Translations under genes and position numbers: made by a program
Notes under the pieces: generated by a model
Told to the model about the DNA's origin: nothing
What the model saw: only the letters and a program-made list of their open reading frames with translations
The model's database searches: none
Assembly (NCBI GenBank): GCA_028023455.1
Contig: JAQFVV010006454.1
Span: forward strand, 340,001 to 404,000
Source: Epiperipatus broadwayi
Taxonomy: Eukaryota; Onychophora; Udeonychophora; Euonychophora; Peripatidae
Direction: 5' to 3'
Length of the DNA: 64,000 bases
In this document: positions 25,050 to 38,419 of the stretch, in pieces
Position numbering within the stretch: the stretch's first letter is position 1
How the letters are laid out: the number at the start of each line of letters is the position of its first letter

Positions 25050-26630
25050 TATATATTGTAACTACATTATTTATGACAAAATTGCATTATAGCCCAAATA
25101 AACAAGTAGGAACACATTGTCACTTAAATAAACAATTAAGACATTATAACTCCTGAAACAACATCAAGTGGCTGAGTATATTGGTAACCCAATAAAATAT
25201 TTCCTCAATAAATCCAACAATAAATCTCACCTACTTTTATCTCTTGGTTTGGTATCAAGTGCATATTTAAGTGAATAATAAGTGAATATGGTCTAGCAGG
25301 GGCCACTCGGCTATATGAACCTAGATAAAGTTATATTCTATAACTTTTTCAAATGTACCAGGTTTGAACCCCTTTGGTACCTTATTTCTAACAAAAATGT
25401 AGGATTTTGCTTTTAGACCCATATCACTATATGCATTAACCTTTTTTAGGTAAACACAAAACATCCTTAAACTAAAGTGGTGTATATAAATTTCATCAGA
25501 CAGAAATCATCTCCTAGATTTTCATATGACAAATGTGTTTTAATATCATTAAAAGTTTTACTAGCTCATATTACACTATTAATTTAGAGTGGCAATTCAC
25601 TCATCCTTGAATGATATAGATGATGGAATGGTGGTTATTATAATGACTCACAAATGTCAACTAAATCCCATGAAAATCATTTTTATTTATGGTCTTAAAC
25701 CTTTATCTAGTTCATTAACTGGAAAGTATGATGATGATGATGTTAATTAAAATAGTTCTGCCACAATTTTAGAACTAAGCCTAACCTAAAATTTAGTTTT
25801 CAGAAATTCATAACTATTTGGCTAATCTTAGTATATCTAATCAGAACTTTAAACAGTTACTATTCATCAGTGATGATGAATGATCACAACTAATAAAGAA
25901 TACCCTTAATAAAAATATACACCTTGTTTAATAAAATGAATTAACATTTATTACTGTATTTCTAACATATACATACAATTTATAGATAAACATGAAAATT
26001 TACATGAATAATAATAAAAATAATTGACTATTTTGAAATCATAAGATTAATTTTATAATCTTCCTCCTTTCCCATTAATAGTATAATGTATATCAAATTG
26101 GATAACAAATTTGCTAAAATTTTCTATCCACAAGAAAAATGTTTCATAATACAAAAAATAAACACTCTTTGTACACACATACTTTTATATCTTTATACAT
26201 CTCAACATAACATAAAGTAGAATGACTAATGAGAAAAATGTTAGTGAAATCGAAAGAAGAAGATTTTCAGAAACAAGTTTTTAAATTACTTCTCCCCCTC
26301 CTCTCTAAGATATTAAGATTTCTACTCCTTAACTCAAAACAAAATAATCCAATATTTCTAATGTTATAAGTCTATTATTCTCACATTCATACACCACTAT
26401 ATGCATGTGACAAGTATTATTATATCTTCATGTATGTGGGTGTTGATACCTTTAGAAACAAAACCTTATTTAAGAACAAATAATAATACAAAAAAAAATA
26501 TTTTACATATTAATAACATCCCGTAACTTTAGATTAATAAACAATCATACCCTTTTAGAAAACAAAATTTATCAATGAGCAGTATAATAATTTTAGCATA
26601 CATAAAATCATTAATGAAGCTTATAGCTAC
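25050..26630. other. AT-rich spacer
   Basis: Holds a fragment near 25295-25400 with GGGGCCACT and GAACCTAGA words reminiscent of the family-1 hairpin, but without a matching outer stem. Nothing else recognised. Confidence 0.45.
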
Positions 26631-26632
26631 TA

Positions 26633-26681
26633 TTACTGAAGAAATTCTTGGTTTAATTCGATCTTAGTTGTTTTTAATGTT
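26633..26681 (-). CDS. Weak terminal-exon candidate
   Basis: The minus-strand acceptor ATTTTCTTATTTCAG is good and is followed by 15 codons, TLKTTKIELNQEFLQ, and a stop. An isolated open stretch this short has little statistical weight. It is recorded because the acceptor is strong. Confidence 0.17.
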
Positions 26682-26699
26682 CTGAAATAAGAAAATATA

Positions 26700-28440
26700 A
26701 ACTTTATTGCTAAAAAATTTACTAATAGTCTCTGATATCATAAAAAGAAAATATATAGTGAAAATTCATATTACCAGTGCCTTTTATTCTGTGGAGGCTT
26801 CCAAGAGTTCAAACTCAGCTTGTTAATAGTCTATACTTTTGCAGAAAACATATACCAATATCTACCATGGGTATATAAACAATTTCCACAGTTCACTGGA
26901 ACAGTCTTTCTTTGCTTGAATTGAGGCTTGTAATTCTTTTATGGTGATGATGATGAGGTAGTTATTTGCTTCAGTAGGAACCATTTGGCACTGGAACTGT
27001 TTCTTCTTTTATATGTTCAGCATAATTCTTCTAATAGATGGAGGACATCTGTTGTTCTCATATTTATAATTTTGCTGGGGTTTAAACTCAGTCACTGGAA
27101 TCTGAACTTGCATGGTTTAATACTTATCCACAGATTATTTATTTTCATTCAGCTTTGAAATGCAGGTGAATGTTTTCTTCTATTTAAAATGTGAATGAGC
27201 AGTCAGTCATCTTAAACATTATTTCTCCCAAATCAATCATAAGGTGTAGAATACTTTTAATTCAGACTTTTTTCTATATGATGTGTTGGTGGTCTGGCAG
27301 ATGGGATTGCCCAGATGAAATATAAAATTTTAACCTGCCATTTCATTTTTAATCAATCTTCAAAAAAAAAAATTATTCAAAAGAAAAATTCATTTCAAAT
27401 TGATATCTTGCACAATTTTAAAGCTTGTCTTTTCCTCAGTTTCAATATTTAAAACTCTAATCTGATTGACTTCCCCAGGCTCTTTTATATTTTTTTTATT
27501 TTCAGTTAGACTGATCATATGTTTTCTTTTAATTAACTTGTAACAAACAATATAAGAATCTTGCACCTACATGATTTTCTGGTGTTTTTTCTTTAACTGT
27601 TGATTAACAAAAAAAATATGAAATTCACACTAACATGATTTCTGGAAAGCTTAATTTGTTTTTTTAAGGAAAATTATTTTAAATGTTTTTTCTCACTCTG
27701 CTGGCAAATATCACACTCCTATAATACTCCATCTTTTCTTTTTGATCTCTCTGATGTGAAGATTTTAAGCTGTCTGAGTTTTATCAAAACAAAAAGTCTT
27801 TACAACAACTAAAACCTCTGAGTAAAAAAAGTAGTTTAACCAAATTGTTTCAGTTTGTTTTTTCATTGTCAATATGTGTAAATGTAAATGTATTTATGCA
27901 ATACACTCACACACACACACCCTGCTATTCAAATCATTTATAAAAACTGGCCTATTAAAATAATCTGAATGCTTCTTAGAAACTACAATTTTAATATTTA
28001 AAATTAAATCCTTATAACTTTTAAACCCAAATTATAACCATAGCAAACAAAACAGAAATAGAGCATAAAATAGTAAAATCAATCTAGCAAGTGTAGATTA
28101 GTTTTAAAGAAAGTTAATAATTGAAATATAAAAATGTCAAACTAAATATTTTGTCTACAGATAAATGCCTATATGTGTTATATTCCTACTTTTAAAAGAA
28201 CTATTGAATAATTAAAAGATGTGTACTACTCTTTTTGAGTTTTGTCAACACACAAACAAATAAAGAACATAACCATTTTCCCCACTTTCTTTCTGTCTTA
28301 GGCTTTATAGAACTTGACCCTGTAGGGTTTAAACTTGGGTGCCCTACAGCTTCCTTTCCCATATAAAAATGTGATGATGATTTTTAGTTCTATATTTCCC
28401 TTCATGCAAATGACTACAATTTTAGCTACTGGCTAAATTA
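26700..28440. other. Unresolved stretch with GC-richer patches
   Basis: Patches at about 26860-27300 are less AT-biased and include GGTTTAAACTCAGTCAC-like words, but no tRNA fold, frame or family could be supported. A short CA run lies at 27907-27920. Confidence 0.4.
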
Positions 28441-28448
28441 AAATGGGT

Positions 28449-28561
<113 letters not shown>

Positions 28562-29774
28562 CTCAGCATACACACAAGCATTCCAGAAATTAATTTGATA
28601 GAACTGTTTAAAGTAGAAAAATCAAATAATAATTTATAGAGAAACAAAATAAAAATACAAATAATCAAAAAAATACAGTAGAACTTATAGCAAAAGACAT
28701 AATAATAAAAAAAGTTATACCATCTGGCTAACTTCTGATTTTTTTCCATTACCCATCTCCGGGATTAGTAACTTTTATGTGCGCTATAAAACATGACAAC
28801 AAGGCAGCAAGAATTTCCTTTCTTCACAATAAAATGTAGGCATTAAGATGTTCATCATCATCAGCTAGAATCTGTGACTACATGACAGTAGTGTAGGAGT
28901 CTGGCTTGTGCAGTATCATTGGGAGTTTACCTCATTAGCATTTTAATGATACAATTTATGCATTTTTATATTTCTCAGCTTTCTCTAGAAATCTTTATAA
29001 TAACAACAGCAGCCAACCAAGAGTTGATCATGCAATTCTGGACAAACTATAATTTGAAGCTAGGCTCATCTCTGCCTTCTTTCATAAACTTCTCCACTGG
29101 TTTATAACTAGAATATTTTTTTAGTTCAGCAATCCCTTAACTGCTTAGCAGACAAAACATAGCAACTCAGAAGAGATCCCCCCCATCACCTGCTGAAAAC
29201 CTTTTCACCATTACAACTGATATCTCCATTTTTTGGATAATTAATCATAACACAATTGATATAGCTTTTTACATCTTTTTATCTTTCACTTCTTTTATTT
29301 TCCACTGACATCCTTTTAATTCCTCAATGATTTTCATTTTACATATAGTTTCTAATTATAATACAATGAAAATAGCTTTTTCCACGTTTACAAATGATTC
29401 AAAAAAAAAAAAAAAACCTGAGATATAACAAATTTTTAGATTCTCTCAGCTAATATTGGTCTTAAATTACTTAACTTTTTTAACAAAAAATATAATACAC
29501 AAAATGACAACTTCTATGTATTACTAAAAAATGCAATTAGTCATATAATAATAACCTGCATTTCTTGTAACTTGTTAATAGAGGGGAAAGAAACATCAAA
29601 AATGTGCAAAGCATTTAAGATTACTCTGACTTTCCCCCTTTTTTGTATATCTTGCACATAAACAATTTATAAAATAACCATAATGAGCATACTACCAGCT
29701 TCAAACAAGATTTTCTTATAAATGCTACAAGAGAAAGCATTTAAAATCTCTATCTAGAAATATCCCTATTTCTC

Positions 29775-29805
29775 TCATTTCGAGCTAATGGCTCTTGTCA
29801 GTGAG
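29775..29805 (-). ncRNA. Isolated hammerhead-like core
   Basis: Minus strand: CTGACAA (29801-29795), GAGC CATTA GCTC as a clean four-pair stem II, then GAAA (29781-29778) and TGAG. The seventh position of the first box is A and the sixth is A, where CUGANGA expects GA, so one core residue is wrong. It is placed just before the palindrome at 29.9-30.1 kb. Confidence 0.4.
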
Positions 29806-29891
29806 GTACTAGGCCATTCAGACACTTGATCTAACTCAAGCCCAGCACTTATCTAATACTTAACTATAATATTTACATACTCTGCCACTCT

Positions 29892-30090
29892 AAATATTAA
29901 TGTATAATAATACTCATTGTTTAAATATAAAATTCTAACAATATTTATTGCACCAAGTATACTTTTGACATTTTTACATCATTATCATGAATATAATTTG
30001 AAAACGTCAAAAGCTACTTGGTACAATAAATATTGCTAAAAACATTATCTTTCAACTCTATATGAGTATTATTATACATTAATATATAAT
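29892..30090. repeat. Imperfect 200 bp palindrome
   Basis: The left arm (TAATGTATAATAATACTCAT, later ACAATATTTATTG, ACCAAGTA, TTTTGAC) is mirrored on the right (TTTTGAC... wait-free order reversed: GTCAAAAG, TACTTGGT, CAATAAATATTG, ATGAGTATTATTATACATTA). The centre is only about 20 bp. The right arm contains TTGAAAACGTC, recalling the GAAACGTC end of type-alpha hammerheads, but no stem II is present. Confidence 0.7.
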
Positions 30091-30939
30091 ATCCAAATGA
30101 AATTTATCGTTTGGTTGACAATATTTTTTTGATAATCACAATATTTTGTTGATCACAAAGTGTGAAATACTTTTAATGGATTCTTAGAAATTTTCTTTGG
30201 AATTATGTTTAAAATATAAATAGAATAGTTATTTTATAAAGAAATTTATTTTTAATAGCATATTTGACTTCTTTATCATATTTACAGTTTATAAAGTAAA
30301 TAAGATATCGGTCACTTATTTTTTTAAAAATATCAAATAATGATAGTTCTACTATGAGGTTACTCAGAGATCAATGTCTTTCATTTTTGTACCATTTCCA
30401 AAGTTTCAGGTTATTTCTAAGATTACTATGACATATGATTACCATAAACAACTGACCGATGCATTCATTTTTAAATAAACATTACTTCTCCAGTAAAAAA
30501 TATAAATCACTCCATTCTTCAATTTTGGTGATAATTAGATTTAGAGATGGTTAAATTGCCATATTGTCACATTTGTGTTATTGATTTCTGTTCATTTAAT
30601 GGGAAAAAAAACCAACTAAAATGTATATTTATTGGCATTAAGTTTAACTAAAATAGTTTTATGTCAGTATTGATCAGTGAAAAATTAAAAAAAAAAAGTT
30701 TAATTTGTATCCAAAAGATTTTTTGCAATTAGGAAAAACAATATTTTTTAAAAAAATTTAAAATCAAAAATCATAAGTTTCTATATAATTTATGTGCTTA
30801 CTTATTATTTAAATACACATATATTATCTATAGTGAACTTAATGTGATCAAAAGGAATTTGAAGTCAGATTTTCAAGCTCCCTACATCTTTTCTTTCCAT
30901 CTTATACAACTTTTGCACATGATCACATGCATGTGAAAA

Positions 30940-31065
30940 ATGTAAAAGATCTTCAATAAATGTATTTCATGCTAAACCAACACCCAACAGTTGGTACAGA
31001 TCATCATCTCCCATGCATATATGTAATCAATGTTCAGGTTCTATTAAAATAGTAAACCTTTAAAC
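30940..31065 (-). mobile_element. Type-beta hammerhead repeat, decayed
   Basis: The minus strand matches the leader and ribozyme part of the 10.1 and 14.6 kb copies: GAGATGATGATCTG, ACCAA, then CTGTTGG in place of CTGATGA, GGTTTAGCAT, GAAA and TACATTTATTG. Two substitutions in the catalytic box make it inactive. It faces the copy at 31.13-31.30 kb head to head. Confidence 0.55.
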
Positions 31066-31081
31066 AAATGGACATGTTTCG

Positions 31082-31083
<2 letters not shown>

Positions 31084-31118
<35 letters not shown>

Positions 31119-31139
31119 GGTGGGTGGGTGGGTGGGTGT
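31084..31139. repeat. AT/GT/GGGT composite microsatellite
   Basis: An AT run, then (GT)n, then (GGGT)n, between the two oppositely oriented type-beta repeats. Confidence 0.9.
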
Positions 31140-31305
31140 GATGATATGGACCAATTGGTGGGTGCTGATTCAGCACAAAAGAAATATATTGGATATCATG
31201 TATCTTTTTTTACATATATTTGGTCGTGTGTGTTGATTGTATAAGATGAAGAGGATAGCTATAGAAAGCATGAAAATGTGAGTTCAAATCTTTTTAATTA
31301 CTAAT
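31130..31305 (+). mobile_element. Type-beta hammerhead repeat with tRNA-like tail, decayed
   Basis: GGACCAA, then TTGGTGG in place of CTGATGA, GTGCTG ATT CAGCAC as a perfect six-pair stem II, a damaged GAAA region, then ATATTGG. The tail TTTGGTCGTGTGTGTTGATTG, AGGATAGCTATAG and GAGTTCAAATC keeps A- and B-box-like words better than other copies. Stem II is preserved while the catalytic boxes are lost. Confidence 0.55.
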
Positions 31306-31309
31306 TTAA

Positions 31310-34300
31310 GGTTTTTATATAAAATTAAATAATATGTTTATTTTTTGCTAAGTATATGATATTTACATTAAGGTTTTATTTGAATATATTCATTTTATAG
31401 CAGACAATGAGTAAACTGAAGTGTAAATTTGTATGAAATAAAAACTATCAATTGTAAAGTACATAGTTATTATTTTTGTCTTTTTTATTAATATTAATTG
31501 AATAGTTGGATTTCAAACATTACTTTCATAATTTTAACTATTCTTTACTGTAATATGGTTTACTAATGCAAATTCGATCTAAAATTATTTAGCCTGAAAA
31601 TTAAACATTTTGTACTGATTATTTGTCAGTTTATTATTATTTCTGTTTATTGAAATTGTAATTTATTATTTTAATATAACTTTCATTTTCTCATGTTATG
31701 ATTTTAGTGATTATTATAAAAATGAAAATATTTTATAAATAATAATGAATTATTTCATAAAAAGAATAAAAAAAAATAAGTATCAAATTGGCCATTAAAG
31801 TTTGTTGAAAATGACAAACCAGTGATGTAATAAAATAGATAATAATTTTATATCTTCATCGTGTTAATATATTTCCACATCCATATTTATTTAAGGTTAT
31901 ACAACAACTGTAGTAAAAAATTATAGTTCTACAATCAGCTAATACTTAGATATTTACCTTTAATTTTGGATAAAATAGTTGTTTAGAAAACTATTTTTGG
32001 CCGTTTCCAAATCATGGATTTAAAGCTTGAAATTTAAGTAATTAATTATTCATTTATCAATTTTTTTCCTAATCAAATATACATAAAATTCATTTTCATA
32101 TTGTTTTGTACGTTCTGCTGTAAAATAAAAGCCATAAACATAAAATATTCACTATAGCTCTGGAAGTCTTTGCTATAATTATTAAAACGGGTAATGATCT
32201 GTGGCCGACTTTGGGAAAATGAGTACAAAGTATAGTTAAAAATGCTTTTATTTGGTTTCATAAACTGATGAGGATAATGGAACTTAAATCCACAATTTAA
32301 AAAAGTACTATTATGTTTTGAGATAGACAGAGTAAATGTTATGTCCATAAACATATTCATTCATCATTTGGGTAATCAAATATTACAGTTAAAATAAAAT
32401 TGAATAAACTTACTAACTTTTGTTTTGAAATAAATTTAAATATTGGTCATGTTGTAAACTGATAATCTGTAGTAAATAAAACTTTGTATGTAGTTTAATT
32501 AAAAACTTATAATTCTAATCAATCATTATAATTTTACTAATACAAGAAATAGAGGACAAAGTTTATATTAGACTGACAACTATAATGCCAATTTAAAAGT
32601 TAAAAGATCCTTCAATAAATTTAAAATCAAAAAATAGTAGTGACTAAGAATTTTGAAAATGACTTTATATTTTTTTTTAATTGTATAGGATAATTTTTGT
32701 GCATAATAATAAAAAGAATTTATTTATTTTTAATAAAATATCACAAACTTCTTTGCCCTTCAGTAAGAATAGGAAATACATAAATGTTTATAGGAAAGTT
32801 CAAACACATTTTAAAAAAAATCTATTTTATTTCTAAATTCAATCCAGCATTATCTATAATGGAACAGTTAGAAAGAAATTAAATTTATGATAGTGAGATT
32901 TTGGGTTGTTTTTATATTTTTTTTACTCTCTACCTAATAATAATGAGATATTTATTCATTAGCAATATTGACTGATTGTCTGAATTTACTATGGACTAGA
33001 TGTCTAGAAAAATAAATCTTGTTAAAATATTTTAACTTTATTAATCTAGATTTAAGTCCTATTCATTGACATGGCAAATGAAGTATTATCAATAGTATAT
33101 GTTTGTATGTGTGCCTGTATAATATTTAATAGATGTTTATATGAAAATATTTTACTATGTGGAATTTTCATTTTAATTATTTAATTAGAAAGTTCTTGCT
33201 TGGACATTAGTCAATCAGAAGTAAATTTCCAAAGCAAAAAGAGAAAATTAATATGTTAGCACTAATGCAAATAATTATAAATGGAAAATGCTATATACTA
33301 AAATATTTTTAAACACCTATTAAATATTATGTTATAAAATTTGACCTATCAATCGAGGGGTTTATTATAAAAATAATAAATTCAAAAAGTTTTGTAATAT
33401 TTTAGATTTTTTACATCTATATGTGTAAACTGTAATGATTTGTCTCTAAATCTGACATAGTGCCTCTTTGACAATCACTTTTGATTGCATTGGTGGTGAT
33501 GTTTTTTCATTCAGTATTTGTTTTGCGCAGTTAACCTTGAATGACTATTGTCCAAGACTACAAACTCCTTATACTAATATATATATATTGTAACTAAGAG
33601 GGTCATGTGAACGCTAAAAAGTATTAAAAAAGAATGAAAAGAAGACAACACTCTATATTATTATTTAAGAAAATTATATAAAATATGATTGATAAAGGGT
33701 TATAATTTGCAATGGCTATAAATAAAGAATCTGGTCAATATATGATGTTACTGCTTATTATAATAGATAAATAAATAATGAAATTAAAATTTACACGCAT
33801 CTTTATTCAAATAATTTATCATGTAAACTATTATTATTGTTGTTGTTGTTATTATTATTATTATAAATAAAAAACAAATATGTTTATTTTTGAGGGTTTA
33901 TAATTGTTATTACAATTTATAAAATATTATTCTTTGTAAATGAATATATTTTAGAAGAATGCTAGATGGAATGTGGAAAAATCAATTAAAAGTTTGTTTT
34001 TGTTTTTTTAAATGATTGTCTTATTGATAAAAGAGGGTTATTTTTGTATAAAAATAGTAGAGGAAGCAAACTTTGAACTAAGTGACAATTAGAAAAAAAA
34101 ATTATTTAAATACCCTTATGTAAAAACTTACAAATGTATTAAATATACATTTTAATAGCTCAGAAATAAATAAAAATTATTAAGTTCTAAGGTAAGAGAA
34201 TGAGGAAGGGATCATCCCTTCATGTACTATTATATATTTATAAGGAATTGGATGGAAAGATTAACATGGAATAAGTGAATTTTATTAAGACAAATCTCTT

Positions 34301-34760
34301 TTTAAAATTAATGGATACCTTATATTTATTATATTCATCAATCAAATAAGAATCAAAATGGATATATAAGAAATATTATTCACTTCAAATCATATATTCA
34401 AAGCTAATGGTTAATAATAAGAATTTTGTTCAATTACCACATCACCAGCTTCCACGTGGATTATCCAGGGAATCCAAAAACAGTCAAGAATAGAGACTTG
34501 GAAAACTACTATAGTTATTATTCCATATCACATCTTTCAAGTTAAATAAATAAATAAAATATATGATATTATTTTATGCTTACTTTATGAAAAAAGTATA
34601 ATTTCCCAAAATGTTCTATTCAAAAATACAATAAGAATAACATATTTATTTAACAAATATTAATTTTTAAAATAAAATTTATTGTTGATTGGTAAATGCA
34701 TATGAGAACTTCACATGATCACCATCTCTTATGCTAGCACATAACTGTTACTAAACAGGC
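31310..34760. other. AT-rich spacer
   Basis: A 95-codon minus frame at 32073-32360 is the longest non-repeat frame here but matches nothing known, and such lengths occur by chance in a window this size. Mixed TTG/TTA units lie at about 33835-33863. Confidence 0.5.
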
Positions 34761-34774
34761 ACTGGATGGGGATT

Positions 34775-34854
34775 TCATGCACAAGCTTTCTGGCATCCAT
34801 TGATTATTCTGTTTGGCACAGGGTGGCAGTGTTTTGCTTGTTTCATATAAGAAT
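34775..34854 (-). CDS. Terminal-exon candidate, cysteine-rich end
   Basis: The minus-strand acceptor TTCATTTTTACAATAG precedes 25 codons, SYMKQAKHCHPVPNRIIN then GCQKACA, and a TGA. The bases are clearly richer in G+C than around. The AG follows TACAAT rather than a long pyrimidine run, so the site is only fair. Directly beyond the stop the minus strand has GAGATGGTGATCATG, similar to the hammerhead repeat leader, so the patch might instead belong to a decayed repeat. Confidence 0.22.
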
Positions 34855-35660
34855 CTATTGTAAAAATGAAGTATACAAATATTACTTTAGTTAAATCTGT
34901 ATTCTTGTTTATCTGAGAGATATATAATTTTTTTAATAATAAATATAATTCAAAATAGTAATCGTTGCCATAAATCAAACATTTTTAACTTAAAGCAGAT
35001 CAAATGTAAATATTTTTTATCTTTATTACACATGGGAAGAGTTAAATATTGTTAATACTTGATGAAATATATCTCTGCTCCATTTCGTGATTTTAATATT
35101 TAAATTAAAAATCGGTAAATAATTATGTGTGATTATTGCAATTATTGATAATAATAAACTATAGTAAAAAAATTTGAAATAACATTATTTTATATTATTA
35201 CATAAGTTTATATTTTAATGGAAGTGGATTATTATTTAAAGTTGTAAAATTTATTATTGAAAGTAAAGAAATAGTGTATAAGTATTAATTTATTGTTTTT
35301 ATTGTTATTTCTTTGATATTTTGATTGTCATATCCATGTTGTATGTTATGTATAATAATGTTAGTATTGTTTTCAATTGCTATGGTGTCCTTGATCTCAA
35401 AATTTTAGGTCATTATACTTTGAAGTTAAGCTAAAATCCTTCAGTGGTGAATGTTGCATTGAGCTTGCTGTATTTATTCAGTGGGTTACTCTTGTTTTAA
35501 GATTTTGAGTATAAAACTGAACATTCATGTAATTTTACATGCACATTTAGGACAGGCTTATAGGGACATTGTAACAGGTTAAATAAATAACATATATATT
35601 GTTGTAAATAAACTACCTAGCTTGCATGACATTCATTGTTCTTGACATAACTTTTTGCAG

Positions 35661-35712
35661 GTTACAATATGCTCTTGATGCCATAGTTGCTTTAGTAATT
35701 TTCATTTTTTAA
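35661..35712 (+). CDS. Weak exon candidate
   Basis: The acceptor AACTTTTTGCAG is followed by an open stretch reading LQYALDAIVALVIFIF to a TAA. A TTAGTAATT donor-like site sits after LQYALDAIVAL. Nothing is recognised, and the hydrophobic end is what T-rich intron would give, so only the first 11 codons are of interest. Confidence 0.2.
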
Positions 35713-36107
35713 TGTTGCAATATATATATATATATATATTATATAATGGCCGGGGATGCAATGACTCTTAAATTTTAATTCTGCCACCAGTGTGCCATCA
35801 GGCCAATTGAATCTGAAAATTTATATAGGCTGGCAGATACATATAGTAAGATACAGAATTTAATAACCACAATGTCCCAGTCACTAGCTCATGGAGCAGC
35901 AGAGATAATTTCTAAGATTAAAAATTTAAAAAAAAAATAATAAGCCACTGCTAGATTAACAATACACAGAAACATTTATTTTGAACATATATAAAATTCT
36001 GAATTATTTATTTTAGTAGAATGTTTACTTTAGAATTTGATTTAATTTATATTTTAACTTTTTACTTTAGAAGTGTGCACAGATGAATTAATTAATATTT
36101 TATTAGA

Positions 36108-36200
36108 GTGTCGAGTATGGACAAACTGCATAGATTGCACTCGAAAAAGAAAATATTCTATATCCCTTATTTAATGTCAGGTCTCTTCCAAATAATGATT
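36108..36200 (+). pseudogene. Family-1 coding remnant in copy C
   Basis: Reads SSMDKLHRLHSKKKIFY, matching copy A residue by residue in most positions. The frame then enters the tandem array and is lost. Confidence 0.4.
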
Positions 36201-36600
36201 TCAAGATGTATTAATCTGATGAATAAGTGCCCCCCCACACACACAGAGAATGTATTAAATAATAATAAATCTTTTTTTTCAAATAATGACTTTAAAATAC
36301 ATTGATATGACAGATAAGTGGTTCAAACCACACTGAATATACAATAATAATAAATCTCTTCCAAATAATGATTTTACAATGTATTGCTCTGATGAATAAG
36401 TGGTTCAAATCAACACAGAATACATTAAGTAATAATAAATCTCTTTCAACTAATGACCTCAAATGGTATTGATATGGTGAACAAGTGGTTCAACCCCACA
36501 CTGAATATTAAGTAATAATAAATTTATTTCAAATAATGACTTCAAATTTGTATTGACATGATAATAAGTGGTTCAAGCCCACACATGTATGATATGTAAA
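36185..36600 (+). repeat. Tandem array, about 88 bp x 5
   Basis: Units share AATAATAAATCT, TTCAAATAATGA, a TTGATATG/CTGATGAA segment, AAGTGGTTCAA and CACACTGAATA, drifting about 10-20% from each other. The array starts within family-1 copy C. GTGGTTCAAACCAC in some units is self-complementary and follows CTGATGAATAA, a superficial hammerhead resemblance that is not accepted. Confidence 0.8.
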
Positions 36601-36611
36601 ATAAAAATTAA

Positions 36612-36830
36612 TACTTTAAGATCCATGGATTAAAACATATTTATTGATACCTGGGCTAAAATAAGTACTTCAAGAGACTTGGATTAAAATAAATACTCCA
36701 AGATACCTGGATTGGAATAAATACTTTGGGATTCCTGGATTAAAACACATAATTCTTGATATCTGGATTAAAGTAAATACTTCAAGATGCTTGGATAGAA
36801 TAAACATGTCATGATACCTAAATAAATTAA
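36612..36830 (+). repeat. Tandem array, about 36 bp x 6
   Basis: Units of the form CTGGATTAAAATAAATACTT then CAAGATAC recur six times with drift. It follows the 88 bp array after a few bases. The minus-strand 76-codon frame here is repeat-generated. Confidence 0.75.
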
Positions 36831-37378
36831 TTACTGTTATACACATGGATATGTATCTATGCAGATGAAAGAGCTTCAGACATAGAAGGAAAATTCCCAC
36901 TCAGGAACAATCAAAAAACATCCATCATGTGCACACAGATGGGAAGACAGCCAGTAAGGAGACTGTCCATTAAACTTTTCCTTCTTCTTCTTTAAGAACT
37001 TTAAGTCATATTGTTGTTAAATAAAATTATTGTTTCAAAATAAACTATATTTTTGACAATTTCATTTGCATCATTCATCCATCTATGCACTGGTTCACAA
37101 GAATTTCATGTTGCCTGAACTATGTTTGGCATAACCAGACAATGGTAAGTAAGGTTGTTGTAAGATGGAACTCTACTGGTGCCATTTGGGAAACCAAACA
37201 GATAAATTTCTAGATGCTTCCAGTCTCTATGGCACTACATCCTCTAATGAGCAAGAAATATTGTCATAGGTGGGGTAATATCTGCATTGGGGAATGCCAA
37301 GTGATAGTTCCTTCATGCAACATGCTCATCAGGAAATAGTTACAACTGATGTAAAGAGATTGATTGGGCCATCTGGTT

Positions 37379-38418
<1,040 letters not shown>

Positions 38419-38419
38419 T

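Larger units (their letters stand above)
35747..36600. mobile_element. Family-1 repeat, copy C, with internal tandem expansion
   Basis: Diverged relative of copies A and B: the shared TCACTAGCTCA, AATAAGCCACTGC and AACATTTATTT words occur in the same order. The hairpin at the left end is smaller (CTGCCA/TGGCAG, 35781-35836) and GGCGCC is mutated to TGCC. The coding remnant is at 36108 onward. Where A and B continue with unique sequence, copy C has amplified an approximately 88 bp piece into an array. Confidence 0.65.

Noticed and set aside
25290-25400. Another GGCGCC-type hairpin
   Set aside because: GGGGCCACT and GAACCTAG words are present but no outer stem could be drawn.
32073-32360. 95-codon minus frame
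   Set aside because: Plausible length by chance in this window; no splice context, no family, AT-driven residues.
36185-36600. CTGATGAATAA with GTGGTTCAAACCAC as a hammerhead
   Set aside because: The required GAAA after stem II is absent (ACAGAATA) and the spacing is wrong in all units.
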